Below are positions 1 through 6,110 of a stretch of 52,951 bases of DNA, piece after piece. Position 1 is the stretch's first letter. Every line of letters starts with the position of its first letter. This DNA comes from DASRJW01 sp964567755 (GTDB lineage Bacteria > Krumholzibacteriota > Krumholzibacteriia > G020349025): positions 1 to 52,951 of the forward strand of contig CAZMNW010000051.1 in the NCBI GenBank assembly GCA_964567755.1, given 5' to 3'. Made by a program: the position numbers and the translations under genes. Under the pieces are notes generated by a model, which saw only the letters and a program-made list of their open reading frames with translations, made no database searches and was not told where the DNA came from.

Positions 1-653
1 CGGCGCGCCGCTTCACGCGCGACGGAACCTCCGGACTCGATGAGGCGCTGCGCGATCCGCCGCTCTCGACGTTGCGCGTGCTCGCGCCCGAAGACACCGA
101 CCCGGTCGAGTTCGTGCGCCTGCCCGAGGCCGAGCTGGCCCAGCGACTCGCAGCGCGCGGCTGCGAGCTGGGCGATGACAATGTCGCGGGTGCGCTGACG
201 CTGCGCGTGCTCTTCGACGAGTACGGAGGCGCCGCGGAGATCGACGCGCTGCTGCGCGGTTGGAACGGCGATCGTTTCCTGCAGATCGACTGTGCTGGCA
301 CGTGGGAGCTGGTCTGGCTCACGCGCTGGGACTCGGTCGAGGCGGCCGCGCGCTTCGCATCGGCCTATCGCGCGATCGCCGACAGCATTGCCGCGAACGC
401 GCCGCTCTCTGGTCCGCCCGAGGTCATCGTGCGCGAACGAACCGCGCTGGTCGTCACGCCGGGTCTTGTCGCACATGCCGAATGGATCATCGCAGCCAGC
501 GAGATCCGCGCCTACGCGAGCTTCGCGGAGTGGCGCCAGGACGACTGCTTTCCCGAACGTCCCTGTCCGCCTCTCCGGTGGTGGGAACGAATTAGGCTAA
601 TCTTCGCCCGCGCTGCGCCCGTAGCTCAGCTGGATAGAGCAGCGGACTTCTAA
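1..653 (+). CDS. Partial surface/lipoprotein-like protein, Hvo_1808-like segment (5' end outside window)
   Basis: The reading frame is open from the left edge of the window, so the N-terminus is missing. A segment with GWNGDRF followed by a VWLTRWDS core and a conserved AYRAI helix resembles the C-terminal part of Hvo_1808-type surface proteins (family match from memory, not a search). The last 13 codons (from about 615) read into the tRNA-Arg gene and spell the well-known artefact PVAQLDRAADF, so the true C-terminus was probably nearer 600 and the original stop may have been lost. No enzymatic residues are recognised. The coding call is fairly safe; the function is not known. Confidence 0.6.
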   Translation, partial: ARRFTRDGTSGLDEALRDPPLSTLRVLAPEDTDPVEFVRLPEAELAQRLAARGCELGDDNVAGALTLRVLFDEYGGAAEIDALLRGWNGDRFLQIDCAGTWELVWLTRWDSVEAAARFASAYRAIADSIAANAPLSGPPEVIVRERTALVVTPGLVAHAEWIIAASEIRAYASFAEWRQDDCFPERPCPPLRWWERIRLIFARAAPVAQLDRAADF

Positions 654-691
654 TCCGCAGGTCGCTGGTTCGAGTCCAGCCAGCCGCGCCA
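615..691 (+). tRNA. tRNA-Arg (anticodon TCT), integration target
   Basis: Cloverleaf elements are visible: D-arm GTAGCTCAGCTGGATAGAGC, anticodon stem GCGGA/TCCGC around loop CTTCTAA (anticodon TCT), T-arm GCTGG-TTCGAGT-CCAGC, and an encoded CCA at 689-691. The acceptor stem is imperfect: 5' GCGCCCG against 3' CAGCCGC leaves a C:C (618/684) and a C:A (620/682) mismatch, where CGGGCGC would pair fully. The 3' 46 bases recur at 1720-1765 and 4170-4212, marking this gene as the attachment site of the island on its right. The mismatches suggest that the 3' half was replaced by an incoming element. Confidence 0.9.
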
Positions 692-711
692 CTTAGTCGG
701 GTGTGATTCGG

Positions 712-930
712 TTACGACGCCTTGAGGACGAACGTCTCGACCTCGAGGTCGTTCGTGGCGGAGCCGGGTTCGACGTGTAGAACTTCGAACCCGATGACGC
801 GGTTGTTGATGTCCTTCATGACGACGACTTCGTCGTTGGTCTCTTCGCACATGTGTTCTCGCGACGGATCGTCCAACCACACCGTGAGTGTATGGCCGAC
901 CGTATCGTAGATTACTTTGATCTTGTCCAT
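712..930 (-). CDS. DUF2283 family protein, probable antitoxin
   Basis: A 72-residue protein starting MDKIKVIYD, with the DUF2283 pattern of a short beta-rich fold: YDTVGHTLTVWL, then DEVVVMKD and VIGFEVLHV. DUF2283 proteins are commonly encoded beside small DUF4258/RelE-like toxins and are presumed antitoxins. The ATG at 930 is chosen because it has GGAGAG about 6 bases upstream and begins the family-like sequence; longer frames add unrelated residues. The start overlaps the end of the preceding gene by 19 bases, indicating translational coupling. It lies last in an apparent AbrB, toxin-like, DUF2283 operon. Its stop is only about 20 bases from the tRNA-Arg 3' end. Confidence 0.8.
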   Translation of the reverse strand: MDKIKVIYDTVGHTLTVWLDDPSREHMCEETNDEVVVMKDINNRVIGFEVLHVEPGSATNDLEVETFVLKAS

Positions 931-1220
931 ACCGTCTCTCCGGACTTGATCGAGTCGGTGGGGTACGCCGTGATCAGAAACCCCGATCCATCCTCGCGAC
1001 GGGCAACCGCGCACAGCCAGCGTGGTGCGGCGCCCTGGTAGAAGAGTAGCACGTTGTGATCCTTGCGACTACGGCGAATCTCGTCCGGCGTCGCCAGAAC
1101 GCGCACGATGTCCCGTTCGCGCCCCGCCAGCGTCGGATGCTTCCGCGTCGAAATGAAAATCCAATATTCGGTGGAGCATCGAACGACAAAATCGAGCGGG
1201 GTCATCACCTCGAAGAGCAT
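912..1220 (-). CDS. Putative small ribonuclease-like toxin (DUF4258/PBECR-like)
   Basis: A roughly 102-residue basic protein with the features STEYWIFIS, KHPTLAGRE, TPDEIRRSRKD, LLFYQG and FLITAYPTD. This arrangement (an E/R-rich centre, a Y/F strand, a terminal ITAY strand) is typical of small BECR/RelE-fold proteins found next to DUF2283 genes; the match is from memory. The start is uncertain: TTG at 1232 lies right behind GGAGAG, and ATG at 1220 is the alternative used here. The gene follows the AbrB gene by about 40 bases and overlaps the DUF2283 gene by 19. The likely role is a toxin neutralised by DUF2283. The family assignment is moderate and the activity is inferred. Confidence 0.65.
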   Translation of the reverse strand: MLFEVMTPLDFVVRCSTEYWIFISTRKHPTLAGRERDIVRVLATPDEIRRSRKDHNVLLFYQGAAPRWLCAVARREDGSGFLITAYPTDSIKSGETVWTRSK

Positions 1221-1261
1221 GGCGCCGGACAAGGGCTCTCCATTCGTGTCAACAGTGGCGT

Positions 1262-1525
1262 TTACTTCCGGCTCCGCACGGCCTTGACCGCCGTCCCGAT
1301 GTCGGATCGCTTGAGTCCCGCTTTGCGCGCTTGGCGCCGGGCCTTGGCGATAAGGTCATCGAAGTCGTCGGTCGAAGGCGGCGTGATTTCCTTCAGGATG
1401 ACCACATCCCGGCCTCCGACGACGAGGAACTGGGTCCCGGTCGTCAGGCCCATCTCCTTGCGAATATCCTCTGGAATGACAACCTGACCCTTCGAGGACA
1501 TTTTCGTGGTCGCGAGTTTTCCCAT
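1262..1525 (-). CDS. AbrB/SpoVT-type antitoxin, copy 1
   Basis: An 87-residue protein with an N-terminal swapped-hairpin AbrB domain (SSKGQVVIPEDIRKEMGL, then GTQFLVVGGRDVVILKEI) and a C-terminal toxin-binding helical tail (DDFDDLIAKARRQARKAG). AbrB-type antitoxins bind their own promoter and neutralise a partner, usually a PIN RNase. It is almost identical to the protein at 2195-2458 but lacks a PIN gene downstream; instead a DUF4258-like/DUF2283 pair follows. The ATG at 1525 is preceded by GGAGG. Promoter and palindrome lie at 1552-1580. It is either an orphan antitoxin left after PIN loss or part of a three-gene hybrid module. Confidence 0.9.
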   Translation of the reverse strand: MGKLATTKMSSKGQVVIPEDIRKEMGLTTGTQFLVVGGRDVVILKEITPPSTDDFDDLIAKARRQARKAGLKRSDIGTAVKAVRSRK

Positions 1526-1551
1526 TCTGGCCTCCGTCGAGTGACGGAACG

Positions 1552-1580
1552 ATCTTACCAGTAAGCATCGCGGCCGTCCA
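1552..1580 (-). promoter_or_regulatory. Promoter and operator of AbrB copy 1
   Basis: On the minus strand, -35 TGGACG (1575-1580) and -10 TAAGAT (1552-1557, with an extended TGG) are separated by 17 bases. The palindrome CTTACCAGTAAG (1554-1565) covers the -10, which is the expected place for an autorepressing AbrB operator. Two TGCTTGTCC repeats lie just upstream (1584-1592, 1595-1603). The same layout recurs at 2489-2540. Confidence 0.6.
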
Positions 1581-1719
1581 GCGTGCTTGTCCCTTGCTTG
1601 TCCGCTGTGCGGGACGGCCCAAGACGAGGCGGGACGGATCGGGAAGACGGCCGTCCCAAGTGACGAGGTGGTAACGCGAGGCGGGATGCGCTGGGATCAC
1701 CAGGGACGACGTCTGCAGA

Positions 1720-1765
1720 ACTTCTAATCCGCAGGCCGCTGGTTCGAGTCCAGCCAGCCGCGCCA
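1720..1765 (+). repeat. tRNA-Arg 3'-end fragment, copy 2 (attachment-site-like)
   Basis: A 46-base copy of tRNA-Arg 646-691, running from the anticodon loop to the CCA end, with one mismatch (T to C). Homology stops exactly after CCA; the flank is GTCAAATC here and CTTAGTCG at the tRNA. It lacks the 5' half, so it is not a functional tRNA. It separates the first cassette from the AbrB-PIN cassette. Confidence 0.85.
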
Positions 1766-1787
1766 GTCAAATCACAGTGTCACAGGA

Positions 1788-2198
1788 TCATCCGCGCTTC
1801 AGAAACTGATCGAGGAAGGTTCTTGGCGTGACAACTTGCACGCCTGCGAAACCATCGACGCGGAGTAGGGCGCGATCGCCGCTTACGATCACGGGCACAC
1901 CGCCTGCGATGGCGCACGCTATGAACTTGTCATCGTCGTGGTCGGTGCAAATCGGTTCAAGCAGGTCTGGCGCGACGAAAACATCGGCTGTGACGAGGAC
2001 GAGGCGAAGGATCTCGCCGATGTCGGTACCTTCGTGCTTCCGTGCAAGCTCGGCAGCGACCTCCTCGTACTCATCGAGAATGGCGCGAGACACGACGATC
2101 TGAATTCGTTGGTCGCGCCACGCTTCCAAGATCCGTGCCGGTGGCCCGCCGAAGAAGATCCCGGACACGAGTACGTTCGTGTCAAGGATGACTCTCAC
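1788..2198 (-). CDS. PIN-domain ribonuclease toxin (COG1569 type)
   Basis: A 136-residue PIN protein. The acidic catalytic residues are visible: D7 in ILDTNVLVSG, E44 or E45 in ILDEYEEVA, D88-D90 in CTDHDDDKFIACAI, and D105 in VIVSGDRALL. Such toxins cleave RNA, often tRNA or mRNA, when freed from their AbrB partner. The GTG start at 2198 overlaps the TGA of the antitoxin gene by four bases (GTGA), giving tight translational coupling. All key acidic residues are present, so the toxin looks intact. The last residues (VVTPRTFLDQFL) also occur as debris at 2697-2750. Specific RNA targets cannot be predicted. Confidence 0.9.
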   Translation of the reverse strand: MRVILDTNVLVSGIFFGGPPARILEAWRDQRIQIVVSRAILDEYEEVAAELARKHEGTDIGEILRLVLVTADVFVAPDLLEPICTDHDDDKFIACAIAGGVPVIVSGDRALLRVDGFAGVQVVTPRTFLDQFLKRG

Positions 2199-2458
2199 TT
2201 GCGTTTCCGCACAACGCTGATGGCGGACTTGATGTCGGAACGCCTGACTCCGGCCTTGCGAGCCTGGCGGCGGGCCGCTGCGATGAGGTCATCGAAGTCC
2301 GCTGTCGACGGTGGTGTGATCTCCTTGAGAATGACCACGTCGCGGCCCCCCACGACCAAAAACTGAGTTCCAGTGCGCAGACCCATCTCCTTCCGGATGT
2401 CTTCCGGAATGACGACCTGGCCCTTCGAGGACATTTTCGTTGTCGCGAGCTTACCCAT
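2195..2458 (-). CDS. AbrB/SpoVT-type antitoxin, copy 2
   Basis: An 87-residue near-twin of the protein at 1262-1525. The DNA-binding half is identical apart from one residue (GLRTGT against GLTTGT). The toxin-binding tail differs more (AAARRQARKAGVRRSDIKSAISVVRKRK at its end, read as separate short differences). This pattern suggests duplication followed by divergence in partner specificity. It is the first gene of an AbrB-PIN operon and overlaps the PIN start by four bases. The ATG has a GGAGGGC-type ribosome site just upstream. The identical DNA-binding domains and operators predict cross-regulation of both modules. Confidence 0.92.
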   Translation of the reverse strand: MGKLATTKMSSKGQVVIPEDIRKEMGLRTGTQFLVVGGRDVVILKEITPPSTADFDDLIAAARRQARKAGVRRSDIKSAISVVRKRK

Positions 2459-2488
2459 GGAGGGCTCCCTTCGTGGCGGCCGAGGTGG

Positions 2489-2517
2489 ATCTTACCAGTA
2501 AGCACAACGAGTGTCCA
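2489..2517 (-). promoter_or_regulatory. Promoter and operator of AbrB-PIN operon
   Basis: On the minus strand, -35 TGGACA (2512-2517) and -10 TAAGAT (2489-2494) are 17 bases apart, with an extended -10 TGG. The palindrome CTTACCAGTAAG (2491-2502) overlaps the -10. TGCTTGTCC repeats stand at 2521-2529 and 2532-2540. The palindrome and spacing are conserved with copy 1 while intervening bases have drifted, which supports function. Confidence 0.65.
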
Positions 2518-2579
2518 CCATGCTTGTCCTTTGCTTGTCCGCGCAGCGAGATGGGCGGGTATAGCGTGGGATGGATGGG

Positions 2580-2666
2580 GATGACGGCACCCGGATGTGC
2601 TTGCACAGCAACACGCTAAGGGACATGCGAGGATGACCGGGAACGACCGAGCTGAGACTTCAATTC
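2580..2666 (+). repeat. Degenerate cassette-end repeat with eroded tRNA fragment
   Basis: This stretch aligns with 4085-4180: ATGACGG, then an ATGTGCTT core, GCAACAC, GGGAACG and GAGACTTC. At 4170 the same sequence continues into the tRNA-Arg fragment, but here it breaks off after GAGACTTCAATTC. It is read as an old cassette boundary whose tRNA part has been lost or overwritten. Confidence 0.5.
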
Positions 2667-2668
2667 GC

Positions 2669-2750
2669 CTGCGATGAGGTCATCGAAGTCCCGCTGCAGA
2701 AACCGATCGAGGGAGGTTCTTGGCGTGACAACTTACACGCCTTGTGAAAC
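2669..2750 (-). pseudogene. Fused debris of an AbrB gene and a PIN gene
   Basis: Bases 2669-2695 match the middle of the AbrB genes (compare about 2278-2306). Bases 2697-2750 match the 3' end of the PIN gene (compare 1801-1853), encoding a remnant of VVTPRTFLDQFL interrupted by a TAA. The two pieces are in the opposite order to an intact module, where PIN lies left of AbrB. The junction therefore joins the AbrB of one module to the PIN tail of a second, lost module. This is direct evidence that more AbrB-PIN modules once stood in tandem here and were deleted. Confidence 0.7.
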
Positions 2751-2758
2751 TGCCCGAC

Positions 2759-3952
2759 TCAGATGGCGTTCACGAGGATTGCCGGCAAGTCACGCCACGG
2801 CAGCGCGGTCACGGTCTTGCTCAGGCGGATTGCCCTTGGTGCTGTGCAGACGACGAAACCCTGCTTCGCCTTGTACTCTTCCAGGAAGACGTGAAGATGG
2901 CGCGCGTCCTTTGACGACGGCCGTGCGGTGAGCTTCACCTCGACCGGCAGGTAGGCGCCGTCGTGGTCCACGACCCAGTCGACCTCGGGTCCGTCGGGAT
3001 CCCTCCAGAACCGCACGCGTGCCCGGGGGGCATGGGCGCGGCAGAAGCGAACGATCTCGAGTCCAATGAACTGCTCGAACAACTCACCCATCCGGGTCGG
3101 GTTTAGGCGCGCCCCTTCACCCGCGGCCATCCGCCGAACACCCAGATCGAAGAGGAGGTAGCGACTCGACTTCGTGAGTTTCTTCCGGGAGGCGCTGCCC
3201 GTGATGGGTTCGATGCGTTCAGCAACGAGGCAGTCGCAGAGAATCTCATAGTAAGCTTGGACGGTCACGGCTGATACGCCGACGTCCTGAGAAACCCTCG
3301 AGTAGTTGACGACGCGCCCTGCTTCCTGCCCTGCGAGTTCCAGAAACCGACTGAAGGCGCCCATGTTCCGGACCAGCGCCTCCTGGCGAACCTCCTCCTC
3401 GAGGTAGGTCTCGACGTAGGAGCGCAGGTCGGCGTGCTTGTCGCGTGCCTCGCGTTGGGTTCGAATCGCCGGCAGCGCGCCAAAGAGAAGGGCCTCGTCG
3501 AGTCGCTTCGGGACGCTCTCTTCGATCATCAAGGGGTCCAAGCGCAACGCGACGACACGACCAGGAAGGAGATTGATCGCATGGCCACGGCGGAGCCTGC
3601 GAGCCGAGGACCCCGTGAAGACAAACTGCGCCTCGCCGCTGTCGATCAATTCCTGGCCCACGTCCATCAGCGCCGGGACCTTTTGCACTTCATCCACGGT
3701 CACAAGTGGACCTCGCTTGCCACGGACCCGACGTCGTGGTAGCGCCCGAATCTCACCGGCGAGAAGGGACGGATTCTTCTCGTACCGCTGTCGCACCCCG
3801 GGGGAGATGAGCGAGATTGCGAGATCGGCGTCCAGGCCACGCAACAAGGTGGTCTTGCCGGTTTGACGTGGCCCGAGGAAGAGAATGCTCTTCCCGCGCG
3901 CCAGGTGGCGGGCAATTTCGGGTTCGATGGATCTTCGAAAAAGAATACCCAT
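2759..3952 (-). CDS. AAA ATPase with C-terminal DUF4143 domain (COG1373)
   Basis: A 397-residue protein with Walker A at residues 27-34 (GPRQTGKT), a Walker B-like LVTVDEVQ, a sensor-like FVFTGSSARRL, a winged-helix region, and a C-terminal DUF4143 with an EVDWVV...VEVKLT pair that resembles a PD-(D/E)XK nuclease core. COG1373 proteins are very common in islands beside toxin-antitoxin genes; their biological role is not established. The ATG at 3952 is chosen because residues upstream in the open frame read through a palindrome and the tRNA fragment. The protein looks full length. A 25-base palindrome sits one base upstream of the start, suggesting autoregulation. Confidence 0.88.
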   Translation of the reverse strand: MGILFRRSIEPEIARHLARGKSILFLGPRQTGKTTLLRGLDADLAISLISPGVRQRYEKNPSLLAGEIRALPRRRVRGKRGPLVTVDEVQKVPALMDVGQELIDSGEAQFVFTGSSARRLRRGHAINLLPGRVVALRLDPLMIEESVPKRLDEALLFGALPAIRTQREARDKHADLRSYVETYLEEEVRQEALVRNMGAFSRFLELAGQEAGRVVNYSRVSQDVGVSAVTVQAYYEILCDCLVAERIEPITGSASRKKLTKSSRYLLFDLGVRRMAAGEGARLNPTRMGELFEQFIGLEIVRFCRAHAPRARVRFWRDPDGPEVDWVVDHDGAYLPVEVKLTARPSSKDARHLHVFLEEYKAKQGFVVCTAPRAIRLSKTVTALPWRDLPAILVNAI

Positions 3953-3953
3953 C

Positions 3954-3978
3954 TTTGGATTTTCGCCGAAAATCCAAA
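3954..3978. promoter_or_regulatory. Perfect 12-bp-arm palindrome at ATPase start codon
   Basis: TTTGGATTTTCG (3954-3965), one central C, then CGAAAATCCAAA (3967-3978). It lies one base upstream of the ATPase ATG, where a ribosome site would normally be, and no Shine-Dalgarno sequence is visible. It could be a repressor operator, or a hairpin in the mRNA that controls initiation. Confidence 0.6.
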
Positions 3979-4169
3979 CCGATGTCAATGGCTTGAAGCA
4001 GGCGGCCGGCACGTCCGGATCTGTGAGGGGGGGCCGGGTGACTGGCGCTTCTACTCGACCAGAGAGGGCCTTCGGATGGGCGAGGATGACGGTTACCGGC
4101 ATGTGCTTACAGCGCAACACACACTGGCCTAGAGGACAAGCAGGGACGAGCGGGAACGGGCGAGCAGAG

Positions 4170-4212
4170 ACTTCTAATCCACCCGCTGGTTCGAGTCCAG
4201 CCAGCCGCGCCA
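4170..4212 (+). repeat. tRNA-Arg 3'-end fragment, copy 3 (attachment-site-like)
   Basis: A 43-base copy of tRNA-Arg 646-691 with a three-base deletion and a few changes after ACTTCTAATCC; from CGCTGGTTCGAG to CCA it is identical. Homology ends at CCA. It marks the right end of the ATPase cassette and precedes the DUF4258/DUF2283 pair. Confidence 0.85.
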
Positions 4213-4231
4213 CATCCGGCAAGAATGTAGA

Positions 4232-4432
4232 CTATGCCGTCATTTTGTAGTCGACTTTGCGCGTGTCGGTAACGCGGCGTGATGCGTCCAGAATCTCGAG
4301 AGACACGAGGTTCCCATCTGCATCATAGTCAAGGACAACTCCAGGCTTCTCTTCGTCGCTCTCCGCGACGGCCGTGTCGTCCTTGAAAATCACGCTAAGG
4401 CTATCGGTGCGAGGATCGTATGTCACCTTCAT
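4232..4432 (-). CDS. DUF2283 family protein, probable antitoxin
   Basis: A 66-residue protein with the family pattern: MKVTYDPRTDSLSVIF, then VVLDYDADGNLVSLEIL. It overlaps the upstream DUF4258 gene by four bases (ATGA). It is distinct in sequence from the DUF2283 protein at 712-930, so the two pairs are separate acquisitions rather than duplicates. The role as antitoxin is inferred from gene pairing. Confidence 0.85.
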   Translation of the reverse strand: MKVTYDPRTDSLSVIFKDDTAVAESDEEKPGVVLDYDADGNLVSLEILDASRRVTDTRKVDYKMTA

Positions 4433-4698
4433 GATTCGCGTCTCCAGTACTTCTCGATCTTGCTCGTTCTGTAAGCTGTTACGACCTCGGCCGGGTGTCG
4501 ATCGATATCGATAAACACTCGCAGCAGATGGTTCTTACCCGAGCCGCCCACCGAGATTCGTGACTGCACGACAATTCGACCGGGGCGAACGTCAAACTTC
4601 TGCTCTGGCTCGGACACAACCCGACGCACTTCGTCGACTTCGATGCCGCGACGGTGGATCTCAACCGCGGCATGGGCCGTGATGACGAAGTCTGTCAA
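4429..4698 (-). CDS. DUF4258 family protein, probable RelE-like toxin
   Basis: An 89-residue protein with typical DUF4258 features: ITAHAAVEIHRRGI (a conserved His/Arg helix), then a central RIVVQSRI strand and the C-terminal VVTAYRTSKIEKYW. DUF4258 proteins resemble BrnT/RelE-fold toxins. The TTG start at 4698 is supported by AGGTGG about five bases upstream. It is first in a two-gene operon with DUF2283. No separate promoter was firmly identified upstream. Confidence 0.82.
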   Translation of the reverse strand: MTDFVITAHAAVEIHRRGIEVDEVRRVVSEPEQKFDVRPGRIVVQSRISVGGSGKNHLLRVFIDIDRHPAEVVTAYRTSKIEKYWRRES

Positions 4699-4852
4699 GC
4701 AACCACCTTTCGGGTCAAAATCGCGCCCGATGCTGCCATGGCAGATTCTATCCTGTTTCCAAGTGAGTGTTCCACTTCAGAATGAAAATCGCATCACTCC
4801 GCCAGGGAAGAGGTATTGAACCGCCCCGACCATCAGACCACTGAAGGTCTGG

Positions 4853-5035
4853 TTGAGGCTCCTCTCCTGGAACAACTCGAATTCAATCGACGTCAGGTTG
4901 GTCGCTTGGATCGAGTTGGAATCGCGCGCACGGCTCCACTATCCTCCCCGCTTGCGGCTGACGGGCGAGGAGGAGCTACGGCGCGCGATCGGGCCGGACT
5001 TGGGCGCGACGCAGATCTTGGCGCCGGAGAAGTGA
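4853..5035 (+). other. Short unrecognised reading frame, possible gene remnant
   Basis: A frame of about 60 residues (LRLTGEEELRRAIG near its end) stops with a TGA that overlaps the GTG start at 5032. Such GTGA coupling is what a true upstream gene would show, so this may be the surviving 3' end of a gene whose front was lost when the island inserted. No family is recognised. The rest of 4699-5031 shows nothing else. Confidence 0.25.
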
Positions 5036-6056
5036 GCCTCTGGGTGACGCCGAGTTGGGTGGCGCCAGTCATGGTCGCGGCGCTGCTTCTCGCTGTCGGC
5101 GCGTTGACTTACGCGAATACTGTCCACAACCCATTCGTCTTCGATGACGACGCTGCCATCGCCGAAAACCCCCACATCCGGCATTTGTGGCCGCCTTCCC
5201 GGGTGCTTACGGCACCGCCAGGGTCCGGGGCCAGCGGCCGGCCTCTCGTCGCGTTGTCGCTGGCCGCCAACTACTCCGTGGGTGGTCTCGACCCGTTCGG
5301 CTACCACGTTTTCAACGCCGGCGCGCACTTGCTCGTGGCCTGGGTGCTCTTCGCGCTGGCACGGTGCAGCTTCGGCGCACCGCGGCTGTGTGGACGACGC
5401 TTCGGCGGGAGCGCCACGGCGCTCGCGCTCGCTGTATTGCTGATCTGGATCGTGCACCCGCTGCTGCAACTGGAACCCGACAACGTCATGGCGCAGTGCA
5501 ACCTCGGCCTGGCGTTGCTCCGCAAGGGCGAGCTGGATGAGGCCGTGGCCGCGTTCCGTGCCGCTCTGCGCATCGAGCCCGACATGGCGGAGGTAAACCA
5601 TTACTTGGGAGCGGCGCTCCTGCAGCAGAGGAAGTTCACGCAGCAGTGGAACCTCTGCGCGCAGCCTTGACCCTCGCGCCCGAGCACTTGGAGGCGCGCA
5701 ACAACCTGGCGTGGTTGCTCGCCACGTGCCCGGACGAGCGGTTGCGCAACGGCGCCGAGGCGGTGCGGCTCGCGGAGGAACTGCAGCGTCTCGCCGCGCG
5801 TGCCCGGCGGATCGCCAGGAAGGACGATGCGGCGCAGCAAGTCTCGAAGCTGGATGTGGAGTATCTTGACACGCTGGCCGCTGCTTACGCAGAGGTGAAT
5901 CGCTTCGCGGACGCGAGCGCGACGGTGCAGCGCGCACGTGCCCTGGCGGCGGACGCCGGCCACGCCGATCTGGCGCAGAAGCTCGACGCGCGAGCCGAGC
6001 TGTACCGCGCGCAGCGGCCGCACCGCATGCCGGCGGAACACACCTCCGATCCGTAG
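5032..6056 (+). pseudogene. TMTC-like membrane/TPR protein, deleted and frameshifted
   Basis: The N-terminal part from the GTG at 5032 has a membrane segment and a FVFDDDAAIAENPHI motif followed by SGRPLVALSLAANY and YHVFNAGAHLL. This is the first third of TMTC/O-mannosyltransferase-like membrane proteins with TPR tails. Directly after LLIWIVHPL the sequence jumps into TPR motifs (NVMAQCNLGLALLRKGELDEAV), so several hundred residues of membrane domain are missing in frame. At about 5640 the TPR frame shifts: one frame ends in a stop at 5670 and the continuation (EPLRAALTLAPEHLEARNNL) runs in another frame to 6056. It is a decayed gene by both criteria. Confidence 0.75.
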
Positions 6057-6110
6057 CCCTCCTCAGACCCACGAGATGAAGTGAATGAGGCACTTCGCTA
6101 TACGGGGGGC

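Larger units (their letters stand above)
692..4698. mobile_element. Island of accreted toxin-antitoxin cassettes at tRNA-Arg
   Basis: This segment lies directly 3' of tRNA-Arg. It holds only minus-strand genes of toxin-antitoxin or ATPase type, broken up by copies of the tRNA 3' end that terminate exactly at CCA. No integrase, transposase or relaxase is present inside the window. Two modules share nearly identical AbrB genes, promoters and GCTTGTCC repeats, and one junction carries fused debris of two modules. The right limit is set at the end of the last toxin pair and is approximate, since no fourth tRNA fragment was seen after it. Mobility is inferred from structure, not shown. Confidence 0.6.

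Noticed and set aside
600..653. C-terminal residues ending PVAQLDRAADF as a genuine protein tail
   Set aside because: This is the standard mistranslation of a tRNA-Arg gene; the bases belong to the cloverleaf.
3953..4222. A 90-residue N-terminal extension of the COG1373 ATPase
   Set aside because: It would be translated from the palindrome and the tRNA fragment and has no domain similarity; the family begins at MGILFRRSIE.
692..4698. Integrase or transposase for the island
   Set aside because: All frames on both strands were considered; none shows tyrosine or serine recombinase or transposase motifs.
6078..6096. GAAGTG/CACTTC hairpin between convergent genes as terminator
   Set aside because: Six-pair stem with no T-run on either strand; cannot be distinguished from chance.
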